Shown here: positions 55,278 to 62,670 of the stretch, in pieces | Layout of the letters: every line of letters starts with the position of its first letter | Numbering within the stretch: the first letter of the stretch is position 1 | DNA from: Bacillus chungangensis | GTDB taxonomy: Bacteria > Bacillota > Bacilli > Bacillales > Bacillaceae_C | Assembly (NCBI RefSeq): GCF_030812995.1 | Contig: NZ_JAUSTT010000013.1 | Location: 1 to 64,000, forward strand | Length of the DNA: 64,000 bases | Direction: 5' to 3' | The notes under the pieces: model-generated | Databases searched by the model: none | The model's input: the letters and a program-made list of their open reading frames with translations, nothing else | What the model was told of the DNA's origin: nothing | Position numbers and translations under genes: made by a program

Positions 55278-57272
55278 TTATAATTCCTCCTTTTTACCGT
55301 AACGTTTAAGCCAAAACTCAAATTTTTTAAGTGATCTTTCTTTTGCTTTCGCAAAATCTATAGCGTTATAAGTAGAGATATGCTTTCTTGTTTCACGAAA
55401 TAGTGTTTGATTGATATTCTTTATAATATATCCTATGTTATTAATCTTGTCTACTCCTAGATTTTCCTCATTTTTATTTAAATCATAACCTTTTTTTGTA
55501 AGATTAGAAGTTTTGAAAAAGTCTTCTACTTTTAAATTCAACCAATTGATGTAGTCTTGACGAAGAGTTTCAGCCATCACTATGTCATGGAATTCTTCAT
55601 AATTTTTGTTAACTTTATTTTGGGCCTCGAGTTCACGAGATTTTATTAGAATTTGGGCATCCTCCTCAGATAATGCTCCAGTCGTAACTAAGTCATCCAT
55701 CTTTTCTTTGAACTGCTTTAGCTCTTGTTGCTTCATCTCAATAATTTGTTGTTGAGCTTTTTTATATTCTTCGATACCGTTGGCAGTAAATGAATCTTCT
55801 TTTCCTACTCCTTTTGATGAATAAGTTGAAACATTAAGTTTTTGAACTGCTGAGATCGGAGTACGATCTTCATCTACCTCTGTTTTTTCACCAGTACTTT
55901 TCTTTTCAACGTAGCCAAGTTCATCGAAATCGAATGATAATTGTTCGGAAATCTCTCTGTGTTGCTGTCTTATGATATCCCCAAAGGTTTCTTGTTCTTT
56001 ATAGTATTTCCATAATTCTTCTAAATTTAATTCTTGATGATAAATTACGTTACAGAAATTATCGATGGGATTTAATTTATTTTCACTATAAATTTTTCTT
56101 AATCCACGTCCAATAGCTTGAGCGTATGGTCCAAGTGTTTTAAAAGGCCGGAAGAGTGACACGATTGAAATATTAGGGTTATCATATCCTTCACCTAATA
56201 ATTGTATGCTGACCATTACATCATATATACCGTTAGCGAAGTCATTCAGTCTTTGTTCTATATCCTTTTTCGAAACACTAGCCGTACTTACATAGCTGGC
56301 CTTGAAACCTAACTCATTGAACCATCTACAGACATCTTGAGCATGTTCGTCATTGCATGTAACAGCTAAAATTTGGTGGTGTGGGTAGCTTGTACGTTTT
56401 GTATCAAAAGCTTCTTTAGTTCGTTTAATAACTTCCTTTGAACATGATTCAGACATTGCGATAGACCGACTAACAAAGTCATTTCCTAGCTGAGCTTTGG
56501 CTTTTTCAAGAGAATACTTCTTGTTAGTATTTCTGTCAAAAAATGTGACCTCACCTGGAATGTCTTCATATTTAACAATGTTTTTGAGTAATCCATCCTT
56601 TATAGCTTCTCCCAACGTATATTCATATATGGGATCATAAGAATGAGTAGTGATTGTTTGTTTGTCTCCTCTGAATGGAGTGGCAGTTAATTTAATTACT
56701 TTGGTAGCTTTAAAATGTTCTAGTGCTTCTTGCCACATTGTAGCGGCTACATGATGAGCTTCGTCAATTATAATCATATCGAAAAAGTCAGGTTCTAATA
56801 AATTCATTAAATTTACTTCATCCTTACTACTTCCTATCTTATGTACATTAGTGATAATAATTTCCGCACCATTAAGTTTAGATAAGGTAAGTGATTTTTC
56901 TCCTTTATTCTCAGAGTTAAATCCAATATATAAATAGCTGTTTGGAAGGCGTTGCTGTTCTATAAGTATATTTCTTTTTATCCAAAAAGTTTGTTCGGGA
57001 TTTTGAGTGGAATTAAAATGTTGAAATATGGTTTCTCTAATAATTGTTCCAGGAGTAATGATTAAGACTTTTCCTTTCGATAATCCAAAAGGCAGGATGG
57101 ACATGACACCAGTTTTACCAGAGCCTGTGGGCATGACAATAAGTGATTCTCTATGCTCATAGTCTGGAAATTCTTCATAGTGTGCTAAGGCAGCTTCATA
57201 AGCTTTTATTTGAGCTGGGTATAAAGAAGGATTTCCTATTATATTAGCTTTCATTGTTTGGAATATTGACAT
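55278..57272 (-). CDS. SF2 DEAD/DEAH-box helicase, element-borne
   Basis: Helicase of 664 aa. Walker A is VMPTGSGKTGVMSILPF near 47-63, DEAH box IIDEAHHVA near 168, and LTATPFRG near 197. The second RecA domain has LLGEGYDNPNISIVSLFRPF near 355-375 and QAIGRGLRK (motif VI) near 385. This is the HsdR/UvrB-like type also found in type III restriction and phage-defence helicases. No nuclease motif is evident in the lysine- and glutamate-rich C-terminal 250 residues. ATG follows AGGAGG. Probably a replication, DNA-repair or defence function of the mobile element. Confidence 0.85.
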   Translation of the reverse strand: MSIFQTMKANIIGNPSLYPAQIKAYEAALAHYEEFPDYEHRESLIVMPTGSGKTGVMSILPFGLSKGKVLIITPGTIIRETIFQHFNSTQNPEQTFWIKRNILIEQQRLPNSYLYIGFNSENKGEKSLTLSKLNGAEIIITNVHKIGSSKDEVNLMNLLEPDFFDMIIIDEAHHVAATMWQEALEHFKATKVIKLTATPFRGDKQTITTHSYDPIYEYTLGEAIKDGLLKNIVKYEDIPGEVTFFDRNTNKKYSLEKAKAQLGNDFVSRSIAMSESCSKEVIKRTKEAFDTKRTSYPHHQILAVTCNDEHAQDVCRWFNELGFKASYVSTASVSKKDIEQRLNDFANGIYDVMVSIQLLGEGYDNPNISIVSLFRPFKTLGPYAQAIGRGLRKIYSENKLNPIDNFCNVIYHQELNLEELWKYYKEQETFGDIIRQQHREISEQLSFDFDELGYVEKKSTGEKTEVDEDRTPISAVQKLNVSTYSSKGVGKEDSFTANGIEEYKKAQQQIIEMKQQELKQFKEKMDDLVTTGALSEEDAQILIKSRELEAQNKVNKNYEEFHDIVMAETLRQDYINWLNLKVEDFFKTSNLTKKGYDLNKNEENLGVDKINNIGYIIKNINQTLFRETRKHISTYNAIDFAKAKERSLKKFEFWLKRYGKKEEL

Positions 57273-57437
57273 GAGTAAACCTCCTATTAAATTTATTTGT
57301 TCTTATTAAGAAACTATTCCATACAATTAACTCTTCCTAACTGCCCCTTCAAGTAATTTTTTTACATTTAAATGGAACGATTAACTTTCTTTTTTCACAT
57401 GTCTATAGAACTACAAAAAGGGCAAAAAAATATATAT

Positions 57438-57885
57438 TCAATATTGAAGATTTTTTAAATGTGTAACTTCCCTAGAAACGCCATAGATTTCAGCCATCTC
57501 ATTTATTGTCAGGCTAGTGTCCTTGAACTCATAAATGGCGTTATCTGTCATTAGCAGTTCAACTGCAAATGTATTTGCTTCTACTTCTATTTTTTCTTGT
57601 GAAAAAAATGTATGCGCCTTCAAGAATGAAGTGTTGACATCTTGGTGTAAGATGGCATGTCCCAATTCGTGCGCACACACGAAATATTGAGTAGCAATAT
57701 CCAATCTGTTATTAATATGAATAAACTGAACGCGTATATAAGAGCTATAGTAGCCGAAAGTTTTACCTAAGTTTTCAAACAATATTTCAATATTACGTGC
57801 TTTTGCAATTTCAAAAGGGTTAATCGGCTTTCATTAATTGCTTCTTTGCCTCATATATTTTCAGAATATCTCCCAATTTTTTCAT
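57438..57885 (-). pseudogene. ImmA/IrrE-family metallopeptidase gene, frameshifted
   Basis: An ATG at 57885 opens MKKLGDILKIYEAKKQLMKAD, which stops at once; moving one base, near 57820, the sequence goes on NPFEIAKARNIEILFENLGKTFGYYS to the zinc site CAHELGHAILH and the distal EVEANTFAVELLM. Joined, this is a normal ImmA-like protease of about 148 residues. The extra base in the GATTAACCC region breaks the frame, so only a shortened protein from an internal start could be made. ImmA relatives cut an ImmR-type repressor to induce mobile elements; no repressor gene is seen here. Confidence 0.75.
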
Positions 57886-57989
57886 TTAATACCTACTTTA
57901 CACTATATGGACTAAAAAATAAATAAGAATTTTAACAGGGTCGTCCACCTGAAGATGGTGCATATACATGCTCCAAAGGGGATGACCGC

Positions 57990-58166
57990 ATGAAGCCACC
58001 AAAAGCATTCAAGTTTGGCAATACAACCGTCATCATCCATTCTCCACTCGCTCATATGACAAACCAAGAACAAAAACAATGGTTCGATAGAGAATGGAAG
58101 AATGGCAACAGTGTATTAAAAGGAATCGCTGCCACTTTGTTTAACCGACGTTCAAGCTCCTGGTGA
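57990..58166 (+). CDS. Small phage-type protein (58 aa)
   Basis: ATG at 57990 with AAAGGGG 8 bp upstream. MKPPKAFKFGNTTVIIHSPL then AHMTNQEQKQWFDREWKNGN resembles a short protein family of Bacillus phages and ICEs whose members begin with a similar FGNTTVxIHSPL segment; function unknown. The last residues (LFNRRSSSW) look degenerate, so the C-terminus may be altered. Confidence 0.6.
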   Translation: MKPPKAFKFGNTTVIIHSPLAHMTNQEQKQWFDREWKNGNSVLKGIAATLFNRRSSSW

Positions 58167-58661
58167 GCTTGATGAGGTGGACAAGCTATTTTCATCTATT
58201 AAATGTGGAATAAACGGAAGGAGGCAAAAATTAAATTTAATAAAATTGCCTAAATTAACCGAATTATCTAGAAGGAAATATCGATAAGCGATATCGTTCA
58301 AAAATTTCTATGTAATTCGATTAGATTCGACAATAACGGAGGGAATCGTTATTTATGTCAAGAGTCTTGTATTCTCTTAGGCACAAGAGTAGAAAAAGCT
58401 ATTTAATCTGATCCATCTTGCATTTTGAAATGAAGAAGGCGACATGCAATAAAATTACTAAAGAATTAGCGAGATGAGGGAGCCAGTACTCCTTTCTGGA
58501 CATTCGCCTCCAATTTCAAGTCTTTATTTTATCACTTCCTAAAAATATTAAAGGGCTTCTTAGTTAATTTAGTAAATTTAATTATTATGTCTAAGACAAG
58601 TTCTCCTTTTTTTCATAAGATATAACGTAAGTAAAAAAACTGAAAAAGGGGGGTACTTTCA
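58167..58661. other. Intergenic stretch inside the element, no gene recognised
   Basis: AT-rich DNA between the small phage-type gene and the coat-like gene. It contains ribosome-binding-site-like GGAGG sequences without proper frames (for example near 58220 and 58338), suggesting lost genes. Nothing specific can be called. Confidence 0.4.
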
Positions 58662-58910
58662 ATGAGCTGCCATTGTAATAGATGTAGATGCGAAGACTCT
58701 CATTGGGATGATGTGTTTATATGTCCTACTAAAAAGATTGTAAAGAAAAGAACGAATCATCGTGTAGTGAAACACATTCACCCAATTGAGGTTATTAATG
58801 TAAATAGAAGAGTAATTTGGAATGAACATTTCTATCCAATCACTGAGAGAGATGTACATGAAACTGTTGAAGAAAACTGTCATTGTGGTTATTCTAAAAG
58901 ATGTAAATAA
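58662..58910 (+). CDS. CotD-like spore coat protein
   Basis: Protein of 82 aa rich in Cys and His: MSCHCNRCRCED at the start, KHIHPIEVINVNRRVIWNEHFYP in the middle and ENCHCGYSKRCK at the end. The HIHP...VN...HFYP pattern is the core of the CotD family of inner spore coat proteins. RBS AAAGGGGGG, followed by a terminator. A coat gene carried by an element that sits in a sporulation gene is notable; similar genes occur on some Bacillus prophages. Confidence 0.75.
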   Translation: MSCHCNRCRCEDSHWDDVFICPTKKIVKKRTNHRVVKHIHPIEVINVNRRVIWNEHFYPITERDVHETVEENCHCGYSKRCK

Positions 58911-58938
58911 AATGGGTTTTAGTATATGGAATTATTCA

Positions 58939-58965
58939 GGCACTCAATTATGAGTGCTTTTTTTA
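58939..58965 (+). terminator. Terminator after the CotD-like gene
   Basis: GCACTCA, ATTA loop, TGAGTGC followed by TTTTTTT. Confidence 0.85.
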
Positions 58966-59198
58966 TATGCGGATAAGTCATCAAATTAGTGGTAATTTTG
59001 AAAAACGGATCAATATATAAGGTAGCGATTAAGCCTAAGCCTATTTATAGATAGGTTAGAAAACGTTTAAAACAATACCTTGTGTCGTTAATCACTTTTA
59101 CTTCTTTGATTGAAATAGGTAGTTTCGTAAATTGTTATTTTTAAAATACACATTCTTATATTAGATATGTAAAACGACAATAAGGAGGAGATTATCGG

Positions 59199-59267
59199 AT
59201 GTCAAAACTATCTAAACATATAGTTGTTGTAGAGCTTGAAAGAACTTTCATTTACAGGAGCGATTAA
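59199..59267 (+). CDS. Possible 22-residue peptide
   Basis: A clear AAGGAGG at 59182-59188 precedes ATG at 59199; the frame MSKLSKHIVVVELERTFIYR ends after SD. It could be a real micro-peptide or the first codons of a truncated gene. Nothing else is seen in 58966-59394. Confidence 0.3.
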   Translation: MSKLSKHIVVVELERTFIYRSD

Positions 59268-59394
59268 TACAAAAAATTAGAAACTTAAAATGTTTGCTTC
59301 ATATTTACTACGAATGAAACATGAAAGAAAACTCGTATAATAGAAAATTTATTTTTGTAAATAACATTAATCTAATTGAGAATGGAGTAGAAAA

Positions 59395-59808
59395 ATGGAA
59401 GGTTTTTTAAAATGGACGGCGGCAGCTGTATCGGCTGTCGTTTCTTTTTTATTTGGGGAATGGTCTCCTATGCTTAGTATTTTAATAGCATTAGTTATGA
59501 TGGATTATGCTAGTGGACTTACGGCAGCATACCTTGAAGGCGGATTGAAATCTAATGTTGGTCTTTTAGGAATTGCTAGGAAAGTATTCATTTTTCTTAT
59601 GGTTGCTGTAGCTAACTTAGTTGATGTAGTGATGATCGAAACAGGTATTCGAGAGGAGCCATTAGTAATGATGGCAGTTATTATTTTTTATATCATCAAT
59701 GAATTACTATCCATAACGGAAAATGGCGGCCGCATCGGGTTGCCTATTCCAAGTCAAATTAGGCAAGCGATAGAAATACTAAGGCAAAAGGATAGTGATA
59801 AAAAATGA
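59395..59808 (+). CDS. Phage holin
   Basis: Membrane protein (137 aa) of the toxin-secretion/lysis holin family (Phage_holin_4). Hydrophobic segments lie at about 5-20, 26-48, 66-86 and 90-108. LIALVMMDYASGLTAAYLEGGLKSNVGLLGIARKVF is the family signature. Its ATGA stop overlaps the endolysin start, the usual holin-endolysin arrangement. Confidence 0.92.
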   Translation: MEGFLKWTAAAVSAVVSFLFGEWSPMLSILIALVMMDYASGLTAAYLEGGLKSNVGLLGIARKVFIFLMVAVANLVDVVMIETGIREEPLVMMAVIIFYIINELLSITENGGRIGLPIPSQIRQAIEILRQKDSDKK

Positions 59809-61037
59809 GCTTCATAGATGAAATTGCACCTTATGCTCAGGATATCGGAATAGAGAATGATATTCTTCCATCTTTAATCATTGGACAGGCGATACTTGAA
59901 AGTGCTTCTGGCAAGTCGGAACTGGCTCAAAAAGGGAAGAACTTGTTTGGGATAAAAGGATCATACAATGGAGAGTCCGTCACCATCCTAACGAAAGAAT
60001 TTGTAAATGGGGAAGAAATCAAAGTAAACGCAGCTTTCTGTAAATATCCAAGTTGGCGTGAAAGTATCGAAGCTTTGGTGAACAAATACGTAAACGGTGT
60101 TTCATGGAATCAGGATTTATACCGAGCAGTCGTTGGTGAAGAAGACTACCGAAAGGCAGCACATGCAGTCAAGAATGCTGGCTACGCTACAGATCCTGCT
60201 TATCCAAGTAAAGTGATCAATATAATTGAGAAATACAATTTAACAAAATATGATCAAGTACCAGAAAGGATGGATAAAATGGTTAAGATCTTTATTGATG
60301 CTGGACATGGTGGAACGGACTCAGGAGCAAATGGAAATGGTTTAAGGGAAAATGATGTGACACTACAAATCGCTAATCGTGTACGTGATATGCTGCAAAA
60401 CGAATACCAAAATGTATCAGTCAAAATGAGTCGTACAGATGATCAAACACTATCGTTAAAACAGCGGACAGATTTGGCCAACGCTTGGGGAGCTGATTTC
60501 TTCCTTTCTATTCATATCAATTCAGGAGGCGGAGTAGGTTATGAAGATTTCATTTACGACAAGTTGTCCGACAGCTCAAGAACAGCTCAACTACGAAATG
60601 TCATTCATGAAGAAATTACTAGATTGATAGGAATGAAAAACCGCGGCAAGAAAAAAGCAAACTTTCATGTGCTACGTGAATCTAAGATGGATGCGATCTT
60701 AACCGAGAATGGGTTCATTGATAATGCTGGTGATGCAGCACTGATGAAAAGCAATGCGTGGCTGGATAAAGCGGCTCGTGGTCATGTCAATGGTTTGGCT
60801 AGGGCGTTAGGGTTGAAAAAGAAAAGTGGCATTGCAAATCCTACAGTGCCAAAGGAGGAACCAAAAATGGACAAAAATAAACCATCCGCATGGGCGAAAA
60901 AAGATTGGGATGAAGCTGTTGCTAATGGATACTTTGACGGCACACGTCCACAAGAAAACATCACTCGCCAGGAAATGGCTGTTGTCGTGAATCGCCTGCG
61001 GAACAATCTGCTGCCTTTGATACACTCAGAAAAATAA
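59805..61037 (+). CDS. Two-domain endolysin: glucosaminidase plus N-acetylmuramoyl-L-alanine amidase
   Basis: Cell-wall hydrolase (410 aa). The N-terminal glucosaminidase-type domain (about 5-150) has IIGQAILESASGKSELAQKGKNLFGIKG. A zinc amidase_3 domain (about 160-335) follows: KIFIDAGHGGTDSGANG with the first His, LRENDV with the Glu, and FFLSIHINSGGG with the second His, then LTENGFIDN. The C-terminus (AKKDWDEAVANGYFDGTRPQENITRQEMAVVVNRL) is an S-layer-like wall-binding repeat. It overlaps the holin gene. An internal ATG at about 60280 could give a separate amidase, but the full frame is coherent. Confidence 0.93.
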   Translation: MSFIDEIAPYAQDIGIENDILPSLIIGQAILESASGKSELAQKGKNLFGIKGSYNGESVTILTKEFVNGEEIKVNAAFCKYPSWRESIEALVNKYVNGVSWNQDLYRAVVGEEDYRKAAHAVKNAGYATDPAYPSKVINIIEKYNLTKYDQVPERMDKMVKIFIDAGHGGTDSGANGNGLRENDVTLQIANRVRDMLQNEYQNVSVKMSRTDDQTLSLKQRTDLANAWGADFFLSIHINSGGGVGYEDFIYDKLSDSSRTAQLRNVIHEEITRLIGMKNRGKKKANFHVLRESKMDAILTENGFIDNAGDAALMKSNAWLDKAARGHVNGLARALGLKKKSGIANPTVPKEEPKMDKNKPSAWAKKDWDEAVANGYFDGTRPQENITRQEMAVVVNRLRNNLLPLIHSEK

Positions 61038-61041
61038 AAAT

Positions 61042-61100
61042 AGCCCGCCATAATGACGGGCTGTTCCTCATCTAAAAGAGACGTCCAACTGGGCGTCTTT
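61042..61100 (+). terminator. Two tandem terminator hairpins after the endolysin
   Basis: AGCCCG with CGGGCT (61042-61062) and AGACGtCC with GGgCGTCTTT (61079-61100). Right end of recognisable phage genes; the element's attR was not found in the following 560 bp. Confidence 0.8.
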
Positions 61101-61190
61101 CCAATCCCTCATAGGTAAGATATAAACCCCAAAATTGGTTAATGTTATGCACATTACAAAATTTCAGATTGCCGTTCAAGCCAATTAAAA

Positions 61191-61412
61191 TTTATCCCAC
61201 ATCTAACTGGCAGTAAGACCCCCACCTCAAGAGTTAAGAGGATTCGAAGAAGTCTAGGTGGGATAACTGCCAGTAAATGTCCGATTGGTTCGGGCCGACA
61301 GGATGTCGGTCACAAAGGCGTTGCAACAGGACGTTGCGACCTTAGCCTTTGTTCTACTAACCATCAGTAGGGGATGAGAGAAAACCCCCACTGATGGAAG
61401 TCTCACTTTATT
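61191..61412 (+). repeat. Dispersed structured repeat, copy 6 (medium form)
   Basis: About 222 bp, TTTATCCCACATCTAACTGG to CACTGATGGAAGTCTCACTT. The inserted module (GACAGGATGTC, CAAAGGCG to GCCTTTG) is nearly identical to that of copy 2. It lies between the prophage-like element and the response-regulator gene. Confidence 0.9.
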
Positions 61413-61661
61413 GTGATATACGAAAAAACAGACAGTTTCTTTCTTACCGCTAATCAAGTGTTTTTATGAAGTTTTAGCCTTTCCACTTAAAATACATTCA
61501 TCTTCAATGACGTGCTTTAGATAGTTCATGAACAGATATATTACTATGTTTAGTCAGTTTATAAATAGTAAGTGCTGATATAACAATGAAATTAGATAGT
61601 AATCAATAATTCAGTAAGGATAGTGAATGTGGCGGTTGTAGTTCACTTAAATAAAAAAGTG
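61413..61661. other. Intergenic stretch, no gene recognised
   Basis: AT-rich spacer between repeat copy 6 and the response regulator. I looked here for the missing C-terminal part of yhbH and did not find it on either strand. Confidence 0.4.
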
Positions 61662-62450
61662 TTATTTTGCTGACATCTCCTCGGCAAATGCTAAATCAGC
61701 TGGAGTGTGTTCACCTTGAAAGATTTGTTTGAATTCATTCGGCGTGAGGTTAGTTTCTTTTTTGAAAATGCGACTAAAGTAGGTTAATTCAGGATATCCA
61801 ACTTGTTCAGCAATTTCTGTTATTGTTAACTCAGATGTTCGTAATAGCTTTTTCGCTTGTTCGATTCGGTAATGTCGTAAATAACTTGAAAACGTCATGC
61901 CTACTGTTTCTTTAAAAAAACGACTTACATAACTTTTGTTCAAATGCATAAAGTGAGCTAATAAATCTAAATTAATTTCTTCATTATAATGTTCGTGCAC
62001 ATATTGCATCATTTGACTGGCACTTTCTTTAATAGTATCTGTAACCGATTTTCTTTCGTAATGGAGTAAAGAAACTTGATTTAACGCTAAAATAGCACGG
62101 TGGATCGCAGATTTGCATTCCTCTACATCCAATGGCTTAACAAGATAATCAATCGCACCACAACGAATGCCAGTTTGAATATGTTTAAAATTTTCCTCAT
62201 CATCTAGTAAAATCACTTTGACGTTAGGATAACGCTTTACAATGTTTGTTTTATAATGAAAAATATCATTACTAGAGCCACTTAGATCTAAAATCAGCAT
62301 GTCAGGTTGTTTCACCAGTGAATGTTGATACGCTTCTTCAGCTGACAAAGCGTCTTCAAGAAAAGTAACATTAAAAAAGTATTGGCCAAATAGTCGTTTT
62401 AAAAACTCTCGATCTGCTTGATAAGGACTCGCTATTAAAACACGGCACAT
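61662..62450 (-). CDS. Response regulator with AraC-type DNA-binding domain
   Basis: Two-component response regulator (262 aa). The receiver (1-115) has ASPYQ in place of the usual acidic pair, the phospho-aspartate in MLILDLSGSSND (about D57) and the lysine in YLVKPLD near 107. The C-terminal AraC/XylS domain (about 150-250) has the two HTHs: LDLLAHFMHLNKSYVSRFFKETVGMTF and ITEIAEQVGYPELTYFSRIFKKETNLTPNEF. ATG at 62450 follows AGGTG. No histidine kinase gene is in the window. It is divergent from the aldehyde dehydrogenase gene and may control it. Confidence 0.9.
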   Translation of the reverse strand: MCRVLIASPYQADREFLKRLFGQYFFNVTFLEDALSAEEAYQHSLVKQPDMLILDLSGSSNDIFHYKTNIVKRYPNVKVILLDDEENFKHIQTGIRCGAIDYLVKPLDVEECKSAIHRAILALNQVSLLHYERKSVTDTIKESASQMMQYVHEHYNEEINLDLLAHFMHLNKSYVSRFFKETVGMTFSSYLRHYRIEQAKKLLRTSELTITEIAEQVGYPELTYFSRIFKKETNLTPNEFKQIFQGEHTPADLAFAEEMSAK

Positions 62451-62616
62451 GAACAACACCTCACTATTTATTCAGATCGTCTCCCTCTTTATAAGTATAG
62501 CATGAATACATTGTAAGCTATATGATTGGAGTTAGTACTTCAGTTTTAATTGTGAAATTGTGAGCAAGTGTCAAAATAGTGCAAATAAAGCCAAAAATAA
62601 TCCTAACGACTTAATA

Positions 62617-62630
62617 TGTAAACGCTTTAT
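62617..62630 (+). promoter_or_regulatory. Candidate cre site upstream of the aldehyde dehydrogenase gene
   Basis: TGTAAACGCTTTAT matches the CcpA consensus except at the last two positions. It lies 41 bp before the start codon, which would fit catabolite repression. Confidence 0.45.
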
Positions 62631-62670
62631 GATAGAGGTAGAAAAAATACAATTTAAAGGGGATGGCAAC

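Noticed and set aside
14169-61412. CRISPR array
   Set aside because: The repeats are 150-340 bp, far apart, and have internal palindromes and no spacers.
53300-61660. The missing 3' part of yhbH at the right side of the element
   Set aside because: I read both strands for the expected C-terminal sequence and found none. An AATCAATA match near 61603 to the break point is too short to call attR.
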